Below, one piece after another: positions 17,174-27,400 of a stretch of 64,000 nucleotides of DNA. Position 1 is the first letter of the stretch. The number at the start of each line of letters is the position of its first letter. The DNA is taken from assembly GCF_004346185.1 (NCBI RefSeq), contig NZ_SMAI01000001.1, forward strand, positions 682,001 to 746,000, given 5' to 3'. The stretch is from Aquabacter spiritensis. GTDB lineage: Bacteria > Pseudomonadota > Alphaproteobacteria > Rhizobiales > Xanthobacteraceae. The position numbers were made by a program, and so were the translations under genes. The notes beneath the pieces were generated by a model. The model was not told where the DNA came from. It made no database searches and worked only from the letters and a program-made list of their open reading frames with translations.

Positions 17174-18625
17174 TCACTTCCCCGCGGGGGCCTGAACGAT
17201 GCTCCCGGTAACGCCGACACCCGCGGCGCGGGTGGCGAAGAAATCGTCGATCGCGTCCGTCATCGCCCCGGCGACCTTGCCCCGCCAAGCGTCCGAGGTC
17301 ATGAGCTTCAGATCTTCGCGGCTCGACATATAGCCGAGTTCCACCAGGACGGAGGGCACGTCATGCGCCTTCAGCACGCGAAACCCCGCGGATTTGAGCG
17401 GCGATTTGTGAACCTTGCCGGCATTCTTCATGGCCCCCACCAGGGTCCGGGCGAACAATGCGGAAAAATTCTTGGTTTCTCGGTGCGCGAGGTCGAACAG
17501 GATGCCCGCCACCTCATCGCTTTCCTCCGAGAGGTCCACGCCGGCAATGAGATCGGCCTTGTTCTCCGACTCCGCGAGGCGCGCGGCCTCCGAATCGCTC
17601 GCCGTGTCTGAGAGCGTATAGACGCTCGCACCGCGTGCTTGGCCGTCGGTGCTCGCCAAGGCATCGGCATGGATCGAGACGAACAAGGCAGCCCGATTGT
17701 TGCGGGCGATTCGGACCCGCTCGCCCAGAGCGACGAAAGTGTCGCTCGACCGCGTCATCACGACGCGATACCGACCCGACTGTTCGAGCTTCGCCTTCAG
17801 CGCAAAGGCGACCTCCAGCACGATGTTCTTCTCGGCGAACGTGCTCGCGCCGGTCGTGCCGGAATCGATACCGCCATGGCCGGGATCGAGAACGATGACC
17901 GCGCGCGGATCGCCGGGCGTCTCCGTGAGGGTCGCGTCGTGTCCTGCGATGGCCGACGGCGCGCCGCGCGCCTCGGCGGCCGTGGCGACGGTCGAGGCAA
18001 AGCTCGCCGCATCGGTCTTGACGAGGTCGAGGACGAGACGTGCCGGCTGATCATCCACCGGATCCAGGATGAAGGCCTTGTCGATGGCGACCGGCTCAGC
18101 GACGTCGAGCACCATCCGCGATTTGCCCGGCGCAAATGTTCCGTAGCGGTACGCCGCGACGAGGCCGCGTCGGGTCAGGGCCTTGCGCGTTTCAAACGTA
18201 AAGGTGACGTCGGGGAGATCGAGAATCACGCGATAAGGGTTCGCCAAGGTGAAGGCGCGGAACTCGACCGACCGCGACAGATCGATAATAAGGCGGGTGC
18301 GCTGCTGGTCGCCGGCAAGGCGTGCATCGATCGCACGCGCGCCCCCCTGCCCCGCGCCGGCCGAACCATCGGGACGCGCGGAGACATGAAGCGCGGCCGC
18401 CGGCTGGGCGAGGGCACCTGCCGGAGGACCTGAGGATTGGCTGGCATCGTGCGCCGCGCTCTGAACTGGCGGCTGAGCCTGGCCCAGGGCAGAACCGGGT
18501 GCGAGCAGGAGTACCGACACAGCGCAAAGGACGCGACAGAACGCCACGCCGCGACGCACGCCGACGCGCTCCTCATGTCCTGGGGCCGATCTCAGGGCCC
18601 TGGCTGGAAGCGTATGCGCGGCCAT
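17174..18625 (-). CDS. N-acetylmuramoyl-L-alanine amidase (AMIN + Amidase_3)
   Basis: This periplasmic zinc enzyme cuts the amide between MurNAc and the stem peptide, mostly during cell separation. The 483-residue product has a signal segment ending near GSALGQ, a Pro/Ala linker, and an AMIN domain for septal targeting (about 115-215). The catalytic domain has VLDPGHGGIDSGT, EKNIVLEVA, VSIHADA and VLVELGYMS, giving the zinc ligands and catalytic Glu. GGGAGG lies nine bases before the ATG at 18625. Longer starts at 18715 and 18787 lack a better site. It resembles AmiC. It is divergent from rne. Confidence 0.93.
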   Translation of the reverse strand: MAAHTLPARALRSAPGHEERVGVRRGVAFCRVLCAVSVLLLAPGSALGQAQPPVQSAAHDASQSSGPPAGALAQPAAALHVSARPDGSAGAGQGGARAIDARLAGDQQRTRLIIDLSRSVEFRAFTLANPYRVILDLPDVTFTFETRKALTRRGLVAAYRYGTFAPGKSRMVLDVAEPVAIDKAFILDPVDDQPARLVLDLVKTDAASFASTVATAAEARGAPSAIAGHDATLTETPGDPRAVIVLDPGHGGIDSGTTGASTFAEKNIVLEVAFALKAKLEQSGRYRVVMTRSSDTFVALGERVRIARNNRAALFVSIHADALASTDGQARGASVYTLSDTASDSEAARLAESENKADLIAGVDLSEESDEVAGILFDLAHRETKNFSALFARTLVGAMKNAGKVHKSPLKSAGFRVLKAHDVPSVLVELGYMSSREDLKLMTSDAWRGKVAGAMTDAIDDFFATRAAGVGVTGSIVQAPAGK

Positions 18626-19304
18626 TGGCCACCGACCTCCCGAACCCTCGTCCTGCGACGCTTCTCCGAACCGATCTGTATCGGATAGGCCGGCCGGCGT
18701 TAACCGGAGGTTCATGGCCGACCACCGATCTCGCCGCCTTGTAGCGTCGGCGCCACAGCGAGGAGGCAGGATATAAATCGCGCCCAAACAGGCATGAACC
18801 TTGCCAAAGCAGGAGCCGGGCGTCTAAGAAGAAAAGGCATACGGTTCGCGTTCCGGGAAGGCTGTTCGGCCCGGTGGCGCGGCTGCCGCCGGTGCCCTCT
18901 CGTCAAGGGTCGGCATCTTCCGTCGCAGGCTGCTCAACGATCATGCGTGAGGCCGTGCGGCGAGCGCGCTGAAAAGCGAGCTTGGATGGTGGCCCTCGTC
19001 GCCAATGGCGCGATCGCAGCCCGATCCGAAGGGGGATCGAGCCTCCGTATGCCGGGATCGGGCGTCCGTCCGGTCCGACGCTTCACTGAGGAACGAGTCG
19101 CCGAAGGTATGGACGTTCTCATGCACGACAGGCGCGCACTGCGCGCCACCGCGTGCCCCGACGCCAGAAGCGTCGAGACGTTGCCGTCGCGCCTGCGTTT
19201 CCCCTTACCTTCCTTACTCCATTTCCGGCGCATCTTCGGTCCGCAGGCTTTGCCGCGCCGACCGTCGCGGAGCTTCGGCTCAGGCGCCGCTCAGAGAGAA
19301 TTCC
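18626..19304. promoter_or_regulatory. Long divergent leader of rne and the amidase gene
   Basis: These 679 bases hold no supported gene. They must carry the promoters of both genes. A candidate sigma-70 promoter for rne is TTGCCA (18801-18806), 18 bases, then TAAGAA (18825-18830), which would give rne a leader of about 470 bases. In other bacteria rne mRNA has a long 5' leader through which RNase E controls its own message, so a structured leader here would be in keeping (inference). Confidence 0.4.
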
Positions 19305-22300
19305 ATGGCAAACAAGATGCTTATCGATGCCACCCACCCGGAGGAAACCCGGGTGGTGGTGGTTCGCGGGAACCGGGTCGAAGAGTTCGACTATGAGGCG
19401 GCGTCCCGCAAGCAGTTGCGGGGCAACATCTATCTCGCGAAGGTGACGCGGGTCGAGCCGTCCCTCCAGGCCGCTTTCGTCGAATATGGCGGCAATCGCC
19501 ACGGCTTTCTCGCCTTCAGCGAGATCCACCCCGATTATTACCAGATCCCGGTCGCCGACCGCCTCGCATTGATCGAGGAGGAGGAGCGTGCCGCCCGCCA
19601 GGCCGACGAGGAAGAGGAGCGGCGCGAGCGCCGCCGCTCTCGCCCGCGCCGCGCGCGCCGCGACGACCGCGTCTCCGAGCGGGCCGATACGGAGGGCCAC
19701 GAGGAGGAGGACGCGGACAACGGCTCCGACAATATCGAAGAAATCGACGAATCCGACGTGGTCGAAACCATCGAGGACGGGCAGATTTCCGGCGGCCACG
19801 ACGACGACGATGACGATTCCGCCGACGAGCGGGACGATAATCATGGCGACGATTCGTATCGCGATGACCACCGCCGCGACGGCGGCCGTGACGAAGGCCG
19901 CCATATCGCCGAGGACATGTTCGCGCCCCTGCCGCCGCCTCAGCAGCAGGTCGCTGCCGACGATTCCGCGATCGCGGCCGAGGCCCCCTCGGCCGAGAAC
20001 CCCGCTCACGCCGTCGCTTTCTCTGCCGATGCGGACGAACGCCTCGCTGATCAGGGCAGCGATGAAGCCGTCGACGTCACCGAACAACCCGGCACGACCG
20101 AGCCGGGCGGCGTGACCGCGGATTCCTTCCGAAACGACGAAGCGCCCGCGCAAGACGGTCCGTCCGCCTTAGAGGCACGGACCGAACCGGATGAGGACGA
20201 CGAGGACGAGGACGACAGCGACGGAGATAACGAAGAGGACGAAGTCGAGCAGATGGGCTCGACCGACGCCCTCGAAGAGGTCCCGGTCCGCTCCCACCAG
20301 CGGCGCGCCCGCTCGTACAAGATCCAGGAAGTCATTCGGCGCCGCCAGGTGATGCTGGTCCAGGTGGTCAAGGAAGAGCGCGGCAATAAGGGCGCGGCGC
20401 TCACCACCTATCTCTCGCTCGCCGGGCGCTATTCCGTCCTGATGCCGAACACCGCGCGCGGCGGCGGCATCTCGCGCAAGATCACCAATGCCGTCGACCG
20501 CAAGCGGTTGAAGGAAGTCGTTCAGGAACTCGAGGTCCCCGAGGGGATGGGCATCATCCTGCGCACCGCAGGAGCCAATCGGACCAAGGTCGAGATCAAG
20601 CGCGATTTCGAATATCTGCTCCGGCTGTGGGAAACCGTGCGCGAACTGACGCTCGGCTCCAGCGCGCCCAGCCTCGTTTATGAGGAGGGCTCGCTCATCA
20701 AGCGGGCGATCCGCGACCTCTACAACAAGGACATCGACGAAGTTCACGTCGCGGGCGAGGAAGGCTATCGCGAGGCGCGCGACTTCATGCGCATGCTGAT
20801 GCCGACCCACACCAAGAATGTGATCGTCTACCGCGAAAACCAGCCGATCTTCGCCAAATACGGCGTCGAGCACCAGCTCGATGCGATGTTCTCCCCGGTC
20901 GTGCAATTGAAGAGCGGTGGCTACATCGTGATCAACCCGACCGAGGCGCTGGTCTCGATCGACGTGAATTCCGGCCGCGCCACGCGCGAGCACCATATCG
21001 AGGACACGGCGCTCAAGACGAATATGGAGGCGTCGGAGGAAATCGCCCGGCAACTCCGTCTGCGCGACCTCGCCGGCCTGATCGTCATCGACTTCATCGA
21101 CATGGAGGAGAAGCGCAACAACCGGTCGGTCGAGCGCAAGCTGAAGGATTGCCTGAAGAACGACCGGGCACGCATCCAGGTCGGCCGGATCTCGCATTTC
21201 GGTCTGATGGAAATGTCGCGCCAGCGCATCCGCACCGGCGTGCTGGAAAGCTCCATCGAAGTGTGCCCGACCTGCGGCGGGACCGGCCATGTCCGCTCCG
21301 CCGCCTCGGTCGCGCTCCAGCTTCTGCGCGCCCTCGAGGAGCAGTTGGTCCGCAGCGCGAGCAATAATCTCGTCGCCCGCACCCGGGCAGAGGTCGCGCT
21401 TTATGTGTTGAACCAGAAGCGCTCGCATCTGCGCGAGCTGGAGGAGCGCTTCTCGGTGACGCTCACGGTCAGCGCCGATGAACGCGTCACCGGCCACCAG
21501 CCCTTCATCATCGAGAAGGGCGATCCTGCGGCGCCCGCGCCCGCCGCGCCGCGCCTCGCCAAGGTGGTGCAGCCGGATTCCATCCTGCCGGACGAAGAGT
21601 TCGAGGAGGAGGACGAGGAGATCGCCGAAGAGGCCACCGCACCGGAAGCCGAATCGGAGGAAAGCGAAGACCGCGAGGATCGCGGCGAGGATGGCGGAGC
21701 GCGCCGCAAGCGCCGCCGCCGGCGGCGGCGCACCGGGGATCGCGACGAGCCGCGTGAGGCCCGCCCCGAGGGCGAGCCGACCGAGAGCGAGGAAGAGCCC
21801 GCCGCTGAAGGCGAGGTCGAGGACGCCGAAGACGACGAGCGCGGCGAGGCCCGCAACGGCGACAGCGACCGGCGCCGGCGCCGGCGCGGACGGCGCGGCG
21901 GCCGCCGCAACCGCCGTGAGGGCGAAGACGGCCCTGCCAACGGCGAGGGTTCGGACGAAGCCGGCGCGGACGAAGCCGCTTCGGATGAGGCCGCTTCGGA
22001 CGAGGTCGGCGCTGACGAAATCGGTACGGAAGAAGAAGGTAAGATTCGCCCCCTTCCTGACGCGCCGGCCGAGGACGTGCCGACGGAGATCGCCGCCGCA
22101 CCGTCTTATGCAGCTGCCGAAACGCCCGAACCGCCTCTGGCTCCCGCTCAGACCTTGGTTTCCCCGGCCGCCGTCGAGGAAGCGGTGGCGGCGAAGCCAG
22201 CGCGCCGCCGGTCCACGGTGCGCGAGAAGGCACCCTCCCGCACGGCGCCGCCTGCAGTCTCAGGGGGGGAGGACCCCGCCGTTGAAGCGCTGGCCGCACC

Positions 22301-22526
22301 GACATTCGCTGAGGGCACCGCCACACCCGCAGCCCCCCTGCCGGACGACGGGAATTCCGGCGAGGAAAGCGCTTCGGTTCCGGTCGCCGACGCCGACATG
22401 ACGGGGGCACGCGAAGCAGCGCCCTCGGCCGATCCGGATGCGGCGTCCGCGCCCCCGGCGGAGGCCCCGGCCCCGACCGAGAAGCCGCGGTCCGGCTGGT
22501 GGCAGCGAAAATTGTTCGGCGGCTGA
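19305..22526 (+). CDS. rne: Ribonuclease E
   Basis: This is the central endonuclease of mRNA decay and rRNA/tRNA processing, and the scaffold of the degradosome. The 1073-residue product starts MANKMLIDATHPEETR, the family start. Catalytic aspartates lie in SIDVNSG and VIDFIDM, and the zinc-link is CPTCGGTG. The S1 domain is split by about 245 residues of acidic and basic low-complexity sequence (about 88-334). The C-terminal third is disordered, with Arg-rich and Glu-rich blocks and a short DEA-type repeat, and ends GWWQRKLFGG. No ribosome binding site is obvious next to the ATG. The open frame upstream of 19305 is not family-like. Confidence 0.95.
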   Translation: MANKMLIDATHPEETRVVVVRGNRVEEFDYEAASRKQLRGNIYLAKVTRVEPSLQAAFVEYGGNRHGFLAFSEIHPDYYQIPVADRLALIEEEERAARQADEEEERRERRRSRPRRARRDDRVSERADTEGHEEEDADNGSDNIEEIDESDVVETIEDGQISGGHDDDDDDSADERDDNHGDDSYRDDHRRDGGRDEGRHIAEDMFAPLPPPQQQVAADDSAIAAEAPSAENPAHAVAFSADADERLADQGSDEAVDVTEQPGTTEPGGVTADSFRNDEAPAQDGPSALEARTEPDEDDEDEDDSDGDNEEDEVEQMGSTDALEEVPVRSHQRRARSYKIQEVIRRRQVMLVQVVKEERGNKGAALTTYLSLAGRYSVLMPNTARGGGISRKITNAVDRKRLKEVVQELEVPEGMGIILRTAGANRTKVEIKRDFEYLLRLWETVRELTLGSSAPSLVYEEGSLIKRAIRDLYNKDIDEVHVAGEEGYREARDFMRMLMPTHTKNVIVYRENQPIFAKYGVEHQLDAMFSPVVQLKSGGYIVINPTEALVSIDVNSGRATREHHIEDTALKTNMEASEEIARQLRLRDLAGLIVIDFIDMEEKRNNRSVERKLKDCLKNDRARIQVGRISHFGLMEMSRQRIRTGVLESSIEVCPTCGGTGHVRSAASVALQLLRALEEQLVRSASNNLVARTRAEVALYVLNQKRSHLRELEERFSVTLTVSADERVTGHQPFIIEKGDPAAPAPAAPRLAKVVQPDSILPDEEFEEEDEEIAEEATAPEAESEESEDREDRGEDGGARRKRRRRRRRTGDRDEPREARPEGEPTESEEEPAAEGEVEDAEDDERGEARNGDSDRRRRRRGRRGGRRNRREGEDGPANGEGSDEAGADEAASDEAASDEVGADEIGTEEEGKIRPLPDAPAEDVPTEIAAAPSYAAAETPEPPLAPAQTLVSPAAVEEAVAAKPARRRSTVREKAPSRTAPPAVSGGEDPAVEALAAPTFAEGTATPAAPLPDDGNSGEESASVPVADADMTGAREAAPSADPDAASAPPAEAPAPTEKPRSGWWQRKLFGG

Positions 22527-22532
22527 CCCTCT

Positions 22533-22559
22533 GCGACCGGCGCCGCGTGCTCCGGTCGC
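22533..22559 (+). terminator. Hairpin after rne
   Basis: GCGACCGG and CCGGTCGC make a perfect 8-bp stem around an 11-base loop starting seven bases past the rne stop. No T tract follows, so it may protect the 3' end or act with Rho. Confidence 0.4.
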
Positions 22560-22643
22560 GTCCTTCCCAGCAAGACCGCGCGTTCTTCGGCCTCCCGCGC
22601 CGTGCTGATTGACTTCCCGCCCCGGCCGACCTTTAGTGCCGGG

Positions 22644-22835
22644 GTCGAAGGTTTCGTTCCGGTCGTATCGGAACGGTGAAAAGGGAATGCGGTGCGGCGC
22701 TCGTGCGCCAAGGCCGCAGCTGCCCCCGCAACTGTCGGCGGAGAGTTCGGACCAAAAAGCCACTGAAGACCCCAGCCGGTCTTCGGGAAGGCGGACCCGG
22801 ACGATGACCCGCGAGCCAGGAGACCTGCCCTCGAC
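22644..22835 (+). promoter_or_regulatory. Cobalamin riboswitch
   Basis: All conserved blocks of the class are present in order. These are GTGAAAAGGGAATGCGGTG (from 22676), the B12 box GCAGCTGCCCCCGCAACTG (22716-22734), AAAAGCCACTG, TCGGGAAGG, then GATGACCCGCGAGCCAGG and AGACCTGCC. The closing P1 stem pairs GTCGAAGG (22644) with CCCTCGAC (22828) with one mismatch. It lies upstream of the DUF1636-cobW-cobN operon and should shut it down when adenosylcobalamin is plentiful. An ATG inside the riboswitch at 22804 is therefore not a credible start codon. Confidence 0.97.
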
Positions 22836-22992
22836 ACGGTCGCGCGTCGGGCGGGGTGCCCTGGCATTGCGGCTTGCGCAGCCGCGCGCCCTCGCACCCT
22901 CGGGATCAGCCTTGGACCGGTCCGTCTTGGAACGCGCCGCGCCGGAATGTACCACCGCGGGCGACGCGCCGCCCGGCCCTGCGCGGGGGCCC

Positions 22993-23358
22993 GTGGTCAC
23001 CCTTTTCGTGTGCCAGACTTGCCGCCTGCCCGGGGGCGCCGCCGAGGGGGCGCCCGAGGGTGCCGCCTTCGCCGAAGCCGTGTGCGCGGGTCCGGCTGAC
23101 CCCGCGATCGCCGTGCGGGCGGTGCGCTGCCTCTCCAATTGCCGACGAGGTCTTTCCGCAGCCATGGTGCGCCGGGACGGTTGGTCCTACGTGTTCGGCG
23201 ACCTCCTCCCCGGCAGCGCGGACGATCTGCATGTCGGCGCGCGCCTGTTCGCCGGTTCGACGGACGGCCTCATGCCGTGGCGCGGCCGCCCGGACAGCCT
23301 CAAACGGGGCATGATCGCCCGTGTCCCCCCGATCTCCTTCATCGAGGAACAAAGATGA
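22993..23358 (+). CDS. DUF1636 Cys-containing protein of the cobalamin locus
   Basis: The function is unknown. The product is about 121 residues, with FVCQTCR near the start and RCLSNCRRG in the middle. This is the cysteine pattern of DUF1636 proteins, which are thought to bind metal or an Fe-S cluster and often sit beside cobW in B12 loci. The open frame starts much further upstream, but that part overlaps the riboswitch. GTG at 22993, just before VTLFVCQTC, fits the family start, and TTG codons at 22912 and 22930 remain possible. Its stop overlaps the cobW start as ATGA, so the two are translationally coupled. Confidence 0.75.
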   Translation: MVTLFVCQTCRLPGGAAEGAPEGAAFAEAVCAGPADPAIAVRAVRCLSNCRRGLSAAMVRRDGWSYVFGDLLPGSADDLHVGARLFAGSTDGLMPWRGRPDSLKRGMIARVPPISFIEEQR

Positions 23359-24401
23359 CCTCGCTCGCGCGCATTCCCTGCACCATCGTCACCGGCTTCC
23401 TGGGCGCGGGAAAGACCACGCTGATCCGCCATGTCCTGGAAAATGCGGGGGGCCGCCGTCTCGCCGTCATCGTCAACGAGTTCGGCGATGTCGGCATCGA
23501 CGGCGAGATCCTCAAGGGCTGCGGCATCGAAAGCTGCCCCGAGGAGAATATCGTCGAACTTTCGAACGGCTGTCTCTGCTGCACCGTCGCGGACGATTTC
23601 GTCCCCGCCCTCGACAAGATCCTCGCGCGCCCGGGCATCGAGCATATTCTGATCGAAACTTCGGGCCTCGCGCTGCCGAAGCCGCTGGTTCAGGCGTTTC
23701 ACTGGCCCGCCATCCGCAGCCGCGTGACGGTCGACGGTGTCATTGCGGTGGTGGACGGACCGGCCCTGGCGGAAGGGCGCGTCGCCGACAATCTCGACGC
23801 TCTGGCGGCGCAGCGGGCGGCCGACCCAACGCTCGATCATGACGATCCCGTCGAAGAGGTGTTCGAAGACCAGATCGCCTGCGCCGACCTCGTGGTGATC
23901 GCCAAGTCCGACCTTCTGGACGCCGCCGGATCGGCCGCCGCCGCCGCGCGCATTGCTGGCGCCCTCGCCCGCGTCGTGCCGACGGTCCACGCCTCCCGTG
24001 GCAAGGTGGATCCGGCCATCTTGCTCGGCCTCGGCATCGGCACCGAGGACGAGATCGCGGCCCGCCGCACCCATCACGACGACGAACTCGACCATGACCA
24101 TGACGATTTCGACACCATCGTCGTACCGATCCCCGAAGTGATGGAGGCGGCTGCGCTTGCGGACCGGGTCACGGCGGCCGCGCGCCTGCCCGGCGTGCTG
24201 CGCGTAAAGGGTTTCGCCAGCGTTGCCGGCAAGCCCATGCGTCTTCTGGTCCAGGCGGTCGGCAGGCGAGTGACCCACCAGTTCGACCGCCCCTGGAGCC
24301 CCGGCGAGGCGCGACGGGGCGCGCTGGTCGTGATCGGCCTCAAGGGTTTCGATCGATCAGCGGCGGAAGAGGCCCTTCGCGCCCTTACGCCGGCCGCCTG
24401 A
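23355..24401 (+). CDS. cobW: CobW, GTP-dependent metallochaperone
   Basis: This G3E-family GTPase is thought to deliver cobalt for cobalamin synthesis. The 348-residue product has the Walker A GFLGAGKTTLI, the metal-binding NGCLCC (CxCC), and the switch and NKxD-like AKSD segments. A His/Asp-rich run (THHDDELDHDHDDF) precedes the C-terminal domain and probably also binds metal. The ATG overlaps the stop of the DUF1636 gene. It is the second gene under the riboswitch, and cobN, its likely client, follows directly after 17 bases. Confidence 0.95.
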   Translation: MTSLARIPCTIVTGFLGAGKTTLIRHVLENAGGRRLAVIVNEFGDVGIDGEILKGCGIESCPEENIVELSNGCLCCTVADDFVPALDKILARPGIEHILIETSGLALPKPLVQAFHWPAIRSRVTVDGVIAVVDGPALAEGRVADNLDALAAQRAADPTLDHDDPVEEVFEDQIACADLVVIAKSDLLDAAGSAAAAARIAGALARVVPTVHASRGKVDPAILLGLGIGTEDEIAARRTHHDDELDHDHDDFDTIVVPIPEVMEAAALADRVTAAARLPGVLRVKGFASVAGKPMRLLVQAVGRRVTHQFDRPWSPGEARRGALVVIGLKGFDRSAAEEALRALTPAA

Positions 24402-24418
24402 CGCGATAGGATGGTGCG

Positions 24419-27400
24419 ATGCACCTTCTGACGAGCACATCGGCGACCATCGCGGATCTGGCGGAGCCCATCGACCTTCGCCAGCCCCCGGCCGACCTCG
24501 TCGTCTTGTCCTTTACCGACAGCGATCTGCTCGCTTTGGCCGCGGCCTGGCGCGCCGACGCGGCCGAGCGACCGGCCCTGCGACTCGCGCGGCTGAAGGA
24601 TTTGCGCCATCCCATGTCGGTCGACCTCTGGCTCGACCGCACTGGGCGGCACGCCAAAGTGATCGTCGTGCGCCTGCTCGGCGGACTCGACTGGTGGCGC
24701 TACGGCGCCGAACGTCTGGCGGCGCTCGCCCGGGCCGAGGACATCGCGCTCGCGCTTCTGCCGGGCGAGGATCAGGACGATTCGCGGCTCGCGGCCTTGT
24801 CCACCCTATCGCGCGGGGATTGGGACCTCTGGCTCGCCCATTTCCGCCAGGGCGGCCCGGACAATATGCGTCATCTGCTGGGTCGGATGTCGGCGCGGGC
24901 GCGCGGCGAAAGCATCGCGCCGGCAAACCCCCGTCCGGTTCCCGCTGCGGCCTTCTACAGGCGTGCTCCGCGGATGGGCGGCCGACCGCGCGCCCTTGTC
25001 CTCTTCTACCGCTCGATGTGGCTCGCAGGAGACGCCGCCCCCATCGATGCGCTGTGCACAGCTTTGACGGCGCGGGGCCTCGATGCCTCTGCGGTCTTCG
25101 TCTCCTCGCTGAAGGATCCCGCCGCCCGCGCCTTCACCGGCTCGGCCCTCGCGGAAACCGAGCCGGATGTCGTGATCACCGCCACCGCCTTCGCCGCCGG
25201 CGATGCCGATCTGTTTCCGCCCGACGGTCCGGTGGTGCTTCAGGCGATTCCCGCCACCACGGCGCGCGCGGCTTGGATGGAGAGCCCGCGTGGCCTCGCC
25301 GCCGCGGACCTCGCCATGCATGTGGTCCTGCCCGAACTGGACGGGCGGGTGCTGGCAGGGGCGCTGTCTTTCAAGGACACGGCAGCGCCCGATGCGGCCC
25401 TCGCCTTCGCGGCGGCCCGCAACGCGCCGGAACCGGATGCCGTCGCCTTGGTCGCAGATCGCGCCGCCGCATGGGCCCGGCTCGCCCGCCGACCCCGCGC
25501 GGCACGGCGTCTGGCGCTGATCCTGCCGGACTATCCCGCGTCGGCGGGCCGCACCGGCTATGCGGTCGGGCTCGATGTGCCGGAGAGCGCGCGGCGCCTC
25601 CTCGGCCTTCTGGCGGCGGAGGGATACGACGTCCCGCCCGCCCCCGCCCAGGCCCGCGACCTGCTCGGCGCGCTGCGCCCGCAGCCGGCGCTCGGGCTCG
25701 CCGACTATGCTGCCGGCCTCGCCGCCTTGCCTCCATCCGTCGCGGCGCAGATCGAAGCCGCCTGGGGCGCCCCCGTCGAGGACCCAGACGTCATCGACGG
25801 GGTATTCCGGTTCCGGCTCGCCAGGTTCGGTGCCGTCGTCGTCGCCCTCGCGCCGGAGCGCGGCCTGTCGCTCGATCGCCGCGCCGACTATCACGATCCG
25901 GCCTTGCCGCCCCGCCATGCTTTGCTCGCCTTCGGCCTCTGGCTGCAGCGCGAGACCGACGCGGCCATCCATCTCGGCGCCCACGGCACGCTGGAATGGC
26001 TGCCGGGAAAGGCGGCCGCGCTGACTCCCGGCTGCTTCCCCCGCGCCGTGCTGGGCGCGCTGCCGGTGCTCTATCCCTTCATCGTCAGCAATCCGGGCGA
26101 GGCCGCCCAGGCGAAGCGCCGGATCGCCGCCGTCACGATCGGCCATCTGCCGCCACCCATTCAGGCGCTGGACCTCACTGAAGCGGAGCGCAGGCTGGAG
26201 CGGCTGGTGGACGAATATGCCGCCGCAGACGGGCTCGATGCGCGGCGCCGCGACCGGCTCGCGCGCCTGATCGTCGCCACCGCCACGGATACGGGGCTGG
26301 CCGATGCGGCGGGCATCGCCCCGGATGCCGATCCGGACACCGCACTGAAGCAGATCGATGCCTGGCTGTGCGATCTCAAGGATCTCAACGTGAAGGACGG
26401 ACACCACGTGTTCGGCGCCGCTTCCGAAGATCCCGAGCGGGCGGCAAGCGGGAAGGCCGAGCGGGCGGGCCTCCTCGCCGCGCTCGATGGGCGCCATGTG
26501 GCACCCGGTCCGGCCGGCGCGCCCGACCGGGGGCGGCGCGATGTTCTGCCCACCGGACGCAATCTCTTCACCGCTGACCCCCGCAATCTCCCGACCCCGA
26601 CCGCGATGGATCTCGGCAGGCTCGCGGCGGACGAGGTGGTGCGCGCGCATCTCCAGGAGCATGGTGACCATCCCCGCGCCGTGATCGTCGATCTGTGGGG
26701 CAGCGCCACGCTCCGCACCGGCGGCGAGGAAATCGCGCAAGGGCTCCACCTGATGGGCTGTCGTCCAGCTTGGGACGGCGCCACCGGCCGCGTCACCGGG
26801 ATCGAGGTGTTGCCCCCCGCCGCGATCGGTCGGCCCCGTGTCGATGTGACGTTTCGGATTTCCGGCCTGTTCCGGGACGTCTTTCCCACCCAGCTCGCCC
26901 TGCTCGACGCGGCCGCCCGCGCCGTCGCGGCACGCACCGACGAAGCGGACGGCGACAACCCTCTCGCCACCGAGGTTCGGGCGGGCGGCGACGGCGCCCG
27001 CATTTTCGGCTCTCCGCCCGGAAGTTACGGCGCGGGAATCGAAGACCGGCTTTCAACCGGCCGCTTCATCGATCGCGCGGAACTGGGACGCGCCTATCTC
27101 GCCGCCGCGGGCTACGCTTATGGCGGCGCGGAAGGTGACGGACGTCCGAGCGGCGACGGCTTCGCCCGGCGCGTCGCCGGTGCCGACGCCCTCGTGCATG
27201 TCGCCGACGATCCCGGCCGCGATCTGCTGGAGGGCGGAGAGGATGCGGCCTTTATCGGCGGCTTCGCGGCGGCGGCCGCCTTGCTCGGGCGCCCGGCCGA
27301 TCTGATCGTGCTCGACACGTCCGATCCGCATCGTCCCCGCGCCCGTCCCCTCAAGGACGCGCTGGCGCGGCTGGTCCGTGGTCGGGTCTCGCCCGCCTTC

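Noticed and set aside
22609-22992. The upstream part of the DUF1636 reading frame, including ATG at 22804.
   Set aside because: This DNA is the cobalamin riboswitch and its platform. The translated sequence is not conserved-looking, and the family match starts after 22993.
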